From Nemertoderma westbladi (Eukaryota; Xenacoelomorpha; Nemertodermatida; Nemertodermatidae): a stretch of 64,000 bases of DNA. The notes beneath the pieces were generated by a model that saw nothing but the letters and a program-made list of their open reading frames with translations, was not told the origin of the DNA and did not search any database. The stretch covers positions 62,001 to 126,000 of the forward strand of contig JAUCBJ010006781.1 of assembly GCA_032718475.1 (NCBI GenBank), in the 5' to 3' direction. The position numbers were made by a program, and so were the translations under genes. This document shows positions 57,401 to 64,000 of the stretch, in pieces (within the stretch, counting starts at the first letter, position 1; each line of letters starts with the position of its first letter).

Positions 57401-60044
57401 TGTGTGTCGTACCTGTAATAATTACCAAAATAATTACCATGTGTGTCGTACCTGTAACAATTACCAAAATAGTTACCATGTGTGTCGTACCTGTAACAAT
57501 TACCAAAATAGTTACCATGTGTGTCGTACCTGTAATAATTACCAAAATAGTTAACATGTGTGTCGTACCTGTAACAATTACCAAAATAGTTACCATGTGT
57601 GTCGTACCTGTAACAATTACCAAAATAGTTACCATGTGTGTCGTACCTGTAACAATTACCAAAATAGTTACCATGTGTGTCGTACCTGTAACAATTACCA
57701 AAATAGTTACCATGTGTGTCGTACCTGTAACAATTACCAAAATAATTACCATGTGTGTCGTACCTGTAACAATTACCAAAATAGTTACCATGTGTGTCGT
57801 ACCTGTAACAATTACCAAAATAGTTACCATGTGTGTCGTACCTGTAATAATTACCAAAATAGTTACCATGTGTGTTGTACCAGTAACAATTACCAAAATA
57901 GTTACCATGTGTGTCGTACCTGTAACAATTACCAAAATAGTTACCCTGTGTGTCGTACCTGTAATAATTACCAAAATAGTTACATGTATGTCGTACCTGT
58001 AATAATTACCAAAATAGTTACCATGTGTGTTGTACCAGTAACAATTACCAAAATAGTTACCATGTGTGTCGTACCTGTAATAATTACCAAAATAGTTACC
58101 ATGTGTGTTGTACCAGTAACAATTACCAAAATAGTTACATGTGTGACGTACCTGTAACAATTACCAAAATAGTTACCCTGTGTGTCGTACCTGTAATAAT
58201 TACCAAAATAATTACCATCTGTGTCGTACCTGTAACAATTACCAAAATAGTTACCATGTGTGTCGTACCTGTAATAATTACCAAAATAATTACCATGTGT
58301 GTCGTACCTGTAACAATTACCAAAATAGTTACCATGTGTGTCGTACCTGTAATAATTACCAAAATAGTTACCATGTGTGTTGTACCAGTAACAATTACCA
58401 AAATAGTTACCATGTGTGTCGTACCTGTAACAATTACCAAAATAATTACCATGTGTGTCGTACCTGTAACAATTACCAAAATAGTTACATGTGTGTCGTA
58501 CCTGTAATAATTACCAAAATAATTACCATGTGTGTCGTACCTGTAACAATTACCAAAATAGTTACCATGTGTGTCGTACCTGTAACAATTACCAAAATAG
58601 TTACCCTGTGTGTCGTACCTGTAATAATTACCAAAATAATTACCATGTGTGTCGTACCTGTAACAATTACCAAAATAATTACCATGTGTGTCGTACCTGT
58701 AACAATTACCAAAATAGTTACCATGTGTGTCGTACCTGTAACAATTACCAAAATAGTTACCCTGTGTGTCGTACCTGTAATAATTACCAAAATAATTACC
58801 ATGTGTGTCGTACCTGTAACAATTACCAAAATAATTACCATGTGTGTCGTACCTGTAACAATTACCAAAATAGTTACATGTGTGTCGTACCTGTAATAAT
58901 TACCAAAATAGTTACCATGTGTGTCGTACCTGTAATAATTACCAAAATAGTTACCATGTGTGTCGTACCTGTAATAATTACCAAAATAATTACCATGTGT
59001 GTCGTACCTGTAACAATTACCAAAATAGTTACCATGTGTGTCGTACCTGTAACAATTACCAAAATAGTTACCCTGTGTGTCGTACCTGTAATAATTACCA
59101 AAATAATTACCATGTGTGTCGTACCTGTAATAATTACCAAAATAGTTACCATGTGTGTCGTACCTGTAATAATTACCAAAATAGTTACCATGTGTGTCGT
59201 ACCTGTAATAATTACCAAAATAGTTACCATGTGTGTCGTACCTGTAATAATTACCAAAATAGTTACCATGTGTGTCGTACCTGTAATAATTACCAAAATA
59301 ATTACCATGTGTGTCGTACCTGTAATAATTACCAAAATAATTACCATGTGTGTCGTACCTGTAATAATTACCAAAATAGTTACCCTGTGTGTCGTACCTG
59401 TAATAATTACCAAAATAATTACCATGTGTGTCGTACCTGTAACAATTACCAAAATAATTACCATGTGTGTCGTACCTGTAACAATTACCAAAATAGTTAC
59501 CATGTGTGTCGTACCTGTAACAATTACCAAAATAGTTACCCTGTGTGTCGTACCTGTAATAATTACCAAAATAATTACCATGTGTGTCGTACCTGTAACA
59601 ATTACCAAAATAATTACCATGTGTGTCGTACCTGTAACAATTACCAAAATAGTTACATGTGTGTCGTACCTGTAACAATTACCAAAATAGTTACCCTGTG
59701 TGTCGTACCTGTAATAATTACCAAAATAATTACCATGTGTGTCGTACCTGTAATAATTACCAAAATAGTTACCATGTGTGTCGTACCTGTAATAATTACC
59801 AAAATAGTTACCATGTGTGTCGTACCTGTAATAATTACCAAAATAGTTACCATGTGTGTCGTACCTGTAATAATTACCAAAATAGTTACCATGTGTGTCG
59901 TACCTGTAATAATTACCAAAATAATTACCATGTGTGTCGTACCTGTAATAATTACCAAAATAATTACCATGTGTGTCGTACCTGTAATAATTACCAAAAT
60001 AGTTACCCTGTGTGTCGTACCTGTAATAATTACCAAAATAGTTA
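54437..60044 (-). repeat. 39-bp tandem repeat copying the UCP internal-exon acceptor, distal block
   Basis: About 144 further units of the same 39-bp acceptor-derived repeat, with alternating variants (ACAATTACC, ATAATTACC or ATAAATACC on the plus strand; GTTACC or ATTACC). Because 39 is divisible by three and the unit has no stop in several frames, open frames up to 989 codons appear on both strands. They are not genes. The block ends about 85 bp before the donor of the preceding exon, so the array fills practically the whole intron. Confidence 0.96.
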
Positions 60045-60130
60045 ATATTCATATTGTGTGGCGGACTTTTTGTACATGTATCAAAATAATTACAGAATGT
60101 CGCCGGATTATATTCTGGAACTTTACTAAC

Positions 60131-60334
60131 CCTTCCACAAGCCTCTTCGTATACCTTCGTCTCGAGCTATTGAGGAATAGGCCTGCCAGGTTTTACGGTA
60201 CCGTCTAGGCTGTCCAGGCACAAAAGCCTGAAACCGAACTTTAACAACGTCAGTTGGCTGAGCGAATAGGACAGCTGAAGAGCCGGTAGTGACGCCGGCT
60301 AGAATGCGGATAAGTATGTCGACGTTCTTCAATT
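60131..60334 (-). CDS. UCP: Mitochondrial uncoupling protein (UCP2-like), internal exon
   Basis: 67 codons plus split codons at both ends. It reads [11 protein letters not shown], then the second carrier signature [12 protein letters not shown], and ends [12 protein letters not shown] before the split glycine. It forms the third membrane helix and second matrix loop of the carrier. One residue is inserted relative to the usual EGFRGLWKG. The acceptor is TTTTTTCTAG and the donor AAGG before GTTAGT, both on the minus strand. No tandem array abuts this acceptor. Confidence 0.94.
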
Positions 60335-60862
60335 CTAGAAAAAATTTTATGATAATAAAATCACTTTATGACATTGCAGTAAAAAAGTTACACTTTATAC
60401 AAAACTTTGGGAATTATATAATATTGTATCATGTAATGCATGCGTTAAGTCTTTAGATAATGATATTAGCTTCAATCTCAGTGTTACTTAATAATTATTA
60501 CATATAATAAACCATGTGAAATCTGTAGTTATGTATTAAATAGTTTATAAGATACTACGTGAAGATAATTAATTCAGTTAAAACTGAATTCGCCACCTAG
60601 TGAGCACATTAGGCATAAACTATCAATCATCACTATCAATAGATAGATATGCTTACAGTGTACACGAGATGGCGCACTTAAATGATATTTAAATATAAAA
60701 TGATGGTTCCATGACTTCTTGGTAATAGGTACTACAAACTGATTGGCTACTGCAAACTAGGTTCGTTTCAATACAAATTTGATTGGTTGAAATAAATTGC
60801 TGGTAAAAGTTTAGTTTTATCGATCATAATAATTATTACTTACGAAAAAAGCCCATATCATG

Positions 60863-60909
60863 GCCCATGTGAAGTCAAGTGAAGAAATCCTGGTATTCTT
60901 CACATGGGC
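60863..60909. other. Perfect 12-bp inverted repeat, 23-nt loop
   Basis: GCCCATGTGAAG at 60863-60874 and CTTCACATGGGC at 60898-60909. CATATCAT occurs just outside both arms. It lies in a UCP intron; its function is unknown. Confidence 0.8.
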
Positions 60910-61130
60910 GCATATCATAGCATGTTGTAATTTTTATCTTTAGATTTTTTAATTGTATGTATATTTAGTATCTGCATGTCTCTGCATGTCTCTTCATCTG
61001 TCCGTATATGCCCTGTCCAACGTTTAAACTCAAAAATATGTAGGTTATTTATAGTTATTGAATTAGGGTAATTAAATTAGTAATTTATAGAGTAAAAACA
61101 ATCACAATAATTCGATTACATCTGTATTAC

Positions 61131-61258
61131 CTTTATTATTATTCAATTGGGTTAACTTGGTTGTGTAGATTTCCTTAACTCGGTCATATAAACCAATTCG
61201 TATCGAGGCGAAACACATTTGTCGATGGAGCCCAGCTATTAAACCGTTATACATTCCT
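61131..61258 (-). CDS. UCP: Mitochondrial uncoupling protein (UCP2-like), short upstream exon
   Basis: A 128-nt exon found by translating the minus strand between a TGTTACAG acceptor and a donor GTAATA. It encodes [14 protein letters not shown], then [17 protein letters not shown] and a short linker. This is the UCP block that follows the first matrix loop (family: LYNGL.AGL.RQM.FAS.RIGLYD) and forms the second membrane helix. Phases agree on both sides: an incoming single base completes an arginine or similar codon, and the outgoing G joins AA of the next exon to give glutamate. With the three downstream exons it makes 252 residues. The first 55-70 residues, including the first carrier signature, were not found in the window. 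Confidence 0.9.
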
Positions 61259-61269
61259 CTGTAACATAT

Positions 61270-61735
61270 AAATCATTATGTGGCTTAGACTGCATCAATC
61301 AACACGGGAGATTCGAAACTATTTTAGGTGTCTAGCAGCGGAAGCTATCCACATTGACTAATATCTCAAGAAGATCCACCCTAATCTCTCAAGAAGATCC
61401 CCCAATTAACTTAAATTAGTCTTAAATAAAATTTGAACACAAGTAAGCTGAATCTTTGCAATTATCAGCTGATTAGCGCCAAAAATTAAACTGTAGCCTT
61501 GAAACATTTGTTATAGAATCTCGATTATTATTTTTGGTTTGAATAAATTTGCCACTGTGACCAGCTCCTTTCCCTTAATTGGTTAGGAACATGGTTAATT
61601 CGCCGAGATAGGATTTGAATCAATCTGAAATGCTCGAGGCCCCCCAGAGGGGCCATCCTAGAGGAGCCATTGCCCCTTCCTAGAGGAGGCCTGTGGGTGG
61701 TAATGGAGGACTGCTTTATTATATATTAAAGATAT
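61270..61735. other. UCP intron or upstream sequence, nothing recognised
   Basis: Non-coding, AT-rich. I looked for the missing first carrier signature (P.D..K.R.Q) on the minus strand and did not see it. Confidence 0.45.
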
Positions 61736-61737
61736 CG

Positions 61738-62288
61738 GTAATGGTGAAAAATATCGAGACTTGAAAAATATCGAGAGTAAAAATATCGAGAGTAAAAATA
61801 TCGAGAGTAAAAATAACGCGAGATGAAAAATATCGAAAATAACGAGTGTTGAAAAATATCGAGTGTTGAAAAATATCGAGAGTAAAAATAACGAGTGTTG
61901 AAAAATATCGAGAGTAAAAATATTGCATTTTGCTTGAGCATTTTATTTAGAATTATGGGATAATATTGCAGTGCATGGGTTACAACAGTGAATGGCATTA
62001 ATACACCTTGGGTACCCATTCACCAGATTTATTATACTAGCTAGTTTTTGCTATTTTTATAATAAATATTATGGAAGAAGTTCTAGCATCAATTTTGATA
62101 AATATTTTTGTTCTAGAACATTTTTAGGAAAAAAAATTATTATACAATCCTTATTTTAAAAAATTGTTACTCTCGATATTTTTCAACTCTCGATAATTTT
62201 ACTCTCGATATTTTTACTCTCGATATTTTTACTCTCGATATTTTTACTCTCGATATTTTTACTCTCGATATTTTTACTCTCGAAATAA
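61738..62288. mobile_element. Foldback element with minisatellite arms (TATCGAGAGTAAAAA)
   Basis: The left arm 61738-61924 contains about ten units of the type AAATATCGAGAGT or AAATATCGAGTGTTG. The right arm 62165-62288 contains about seven units of ACTCTCGATATTTTT, the complement. About 240 bp of non-repeated AT-rich DNA separates the arms. The two arrays can pair into a long hairpin. No coding region is present. Confidence 0.85.
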
Positions 62289-62615
62289 CCAAGATATTTG
62301 GAGAAAATAAAAAAAATTATAAGAAAATATATTATATCTCTCCTTTCTTTATGGATTATCATATTTCATTCAGATAATGGCGTGATAATGAAAACCTAAT
62401 AATTCTTCAATTATTTACCCCGAGACAAAATCTCTCATCATTAATAAGTTCTACAGTAGATGGCGTGTCCCCTGATGTGTCCCCTTTAAATTGGTTTTGC
62501 GTGTTTGAGTATTTGGAGCTCATCCACCCGATTATTCTGGACATGTACTGGACAAAGATAGTCAGTCCCTCAAGAAATTAAATCAAATAAGTTGGTCTCA
62601 GCCCGAAAGAAGTCG

Positions 62616-62785
62616 CGCCTCCGCTTTGCAGGACATTGCTTTCGCCGTGAGGACCAGCCAGTGCATAATCTTGTGCTTTGGCGGCCTCATGGAGTGAATA
62701 AGCATGGTGGACAGCCCATGACTTTCTTGAGACGCATCTTAAAGGACACTGGCCTTAAAGATGCGGATGATCTAGCAAATGTCAT
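62616..62785 (+). pseudogene. Internal RTE LINE fragment, near-identical to 26557-26725
   Basis: About 169 bp encoding RLRFAGHCFRREDQPVHN and the following residues match the LINE at 25453-26826 with only about three differences. The match starts abruptly at CGCCTCCGC and stops at AAATGTCAT, so both the LINE's 5' part and its true 3' tail are missing. Confidence 0.9.
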
Positions 62786-62862
62786 TATAACTTTTTGTTG
62801 GGCACAGCTTTTGCAAAGTCGAGGGACATGACGTCCAGGTGGGATCGAACTGGCGACCGGTA
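62783..62862 (-). mobile_element. tRNA-like SINE fragment, copy 1
   Basis: The minus strand carries GGTCGCCAGTTCGATCCCAC, a pol III B box in tRNA context, followed by a tail containing GCAAAAGCTGTGCCCAAC and AAAAAGTTATAATG. The same tail recurs at 62917. It joins directly to the RTE fragment. Confidence 0.6.
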
Positions 62863-62916
62863 TATTTAATAATTTATAATTGGTTGGATGGGTGAATGCG
62901 TGCGTGGTTTTTATGT

Positions 62917-63030
62917 TATTATAACTTTTTGTTGGGCACAGCTTTTGCAAAGTAAAGGTGGAATCGAACTGGTGATCTCCGGGTTGAGCACAGTGGTAGC
63001 ATATGATGGTATGACAGATGGGAGGACATG
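62917..63030 (-). mobile_element. tRNA-like SINE fragment, copy 2
   Basis: The minus strand reads GCTACCACTGTGCTCAACCC, then GGAGATCACCAGTTCGATTC and the same 30-bp tail as copy 1. The first block looks like the anticodon-arm half of a tRNA and the second contains the B box. The A box is not evident. Confidence 0.6.
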
Positions 63031-64000
63031 AGGACGTCAATAATTGCGGACATACAAGGTATCAGATAGTTTAGTGTAATTTATATATAATAAAACAGAT
63101 TATTTAATGAAATAATTTAGAATTACATAAACAGTTCTAATAATATCTCCCCGTATTATCAATTACCATAACTTTTATTCTTAGTCCGTATTAAAATGTT
63201 TAAAAATGGATATATTTAAAACTTAATATTTCTTTGTGTTTCTCTAAAAATCGATAAGTTATTCACACAGCCGGTGGCTACCTCAACACCATGCATATAG
63301 TGTCGTAATTCGAATCCAAATATATAACACAATATGAAATTCGTCATAAAATAGCTGAGATATACGGGCGTTCAAAAGTGGCATGGTTCTACATCTGCGC
63401 GAGGCTATTTTAATAAATGCACCATATTCTGGCACCTTTTTTTATACAATACAATCCAATACCTCTCTAATCTAACTTAATTGAACTGTTATTTGTTATT
63501 TTGTACGGATATTTTGTATGAGTGACTATTATTTCGTCTGTTATAACACGTCCGAGGACGACATAATAGCTTTACGAGTAAAATAAAAATTTTGGCTCAC
63601 CCAGTACAGTAAAGAGGAGGTGGGTGAATCTATCTCTGTTTCAAATTTCACGTAATTTAATAAGGATTTCTTGAAAAAAATTGGCCTGCAGTTGAATTGG
63701 CCTGCTGTCATTGAATTATGACACTATATTCCTTGGCATGGTGAATAGGATAAAAACAGATAAAAACAATAAATATTATTTCACAAAATTACTTGTATTT
63801 AACAGATTTATATCTATCTGGAATATTTATAGAAATCTGGGTCACCAAAAAAAGCTTAATTTGGTTTACTTGTAATAAATAGTTACAATATACAAAATTA
63901 AAATTATTATCAAATATTCATAATCGAATCAACAGTAAACAACAAAAATATATAATGACAAAAGTCAATAAAATAAAATAAAATCATATTACCACAATCA
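63031..64000. other. No feature recognised
   Basis: AT-rich, short frames only. The N-terminal UCP exon was not seen here. Confidence 0.5.

Overview
The window is nuclear DNA from an AT-rich animal genome, probably an invertebrate. Two metazoan genes with spliceosomal introns, animal-type retrotransposons (BEL/Pao, Ty3/gypsy, RTE-like and other LINEs, tRNA-derived SINEs) and foldback elements support this. A SINE body at 25.3 kb resembles tRNA SINEs known from molluscs and related lophotrochozoans, but I cannot name the species.

Layout. 0.2-8.3 kb: an uninterrupted BEL/Pao polyprotein on the minus strand. 8.3-12.3 kb: its AT-rich flank, with ACCGGT repeats and a 288-bp tandem duplication. 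12.4-13.6 kb: an unidentified ORF next to an array of about two dozen CTCGCGAG palindromes. 13.7-17.6 kb: a decayed Ty3/gypsy element broken by a 15-bp minisatellite and a decayed LINE. 17.6-27.3 kb: a gene-free patchwork of foldback elements, minisatellites, poly-C tracts, a dispersed repeat, and an RTE LINE inserted in a SINE with a 51-bp target duplication. 28.4-39.5 kb: a choline-transporter-like gene (SLC44A2/4/5 type, plus strand) with two coding exons split by one 8.85-kb intron, most of which is a 13-bp C-rich minisatellite. 39.5-45.2 kb: intergenic DNA with an ACTAGT-rich array. 45.2-61.3 kb: a mitochondrial uncoupling-protein gene (minus strand, tail-to-tail with SLC44). Four exons are visible, including a 128-nt exon at 61131-61258; the N-terminal exon(s) lie beyond the window or are not recognised. 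61.3-64 kb: its upstream intron or flank, with a foldback element, a second RTE fragment and SINE copies.

The most interesting observation is shared by the two host genes. At three of the five visible coding splice acceptors (SLC44 exon 2; the last two UCP exons) a minisatellite abuts the exon, and its unit is a copy of the acceptor junction itself: intron end, AG, and the first bases of the coding exon. The units are 71, 29 and 39 bp, with about 6, 70 and 195 copies. Each array therefore lays down a string of decoy 3' splice sites. In the 29-bp array the unit can be read as 11 intron bases plus 18 exon bases, and two of the four differences from the exon are at its CpGs. I know of no description of acceptor-junction satellites recurring in neighbouring genes. 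The long open frames inside the arrays (up to 989 codons) are by-products of repeats that lack stop codons.
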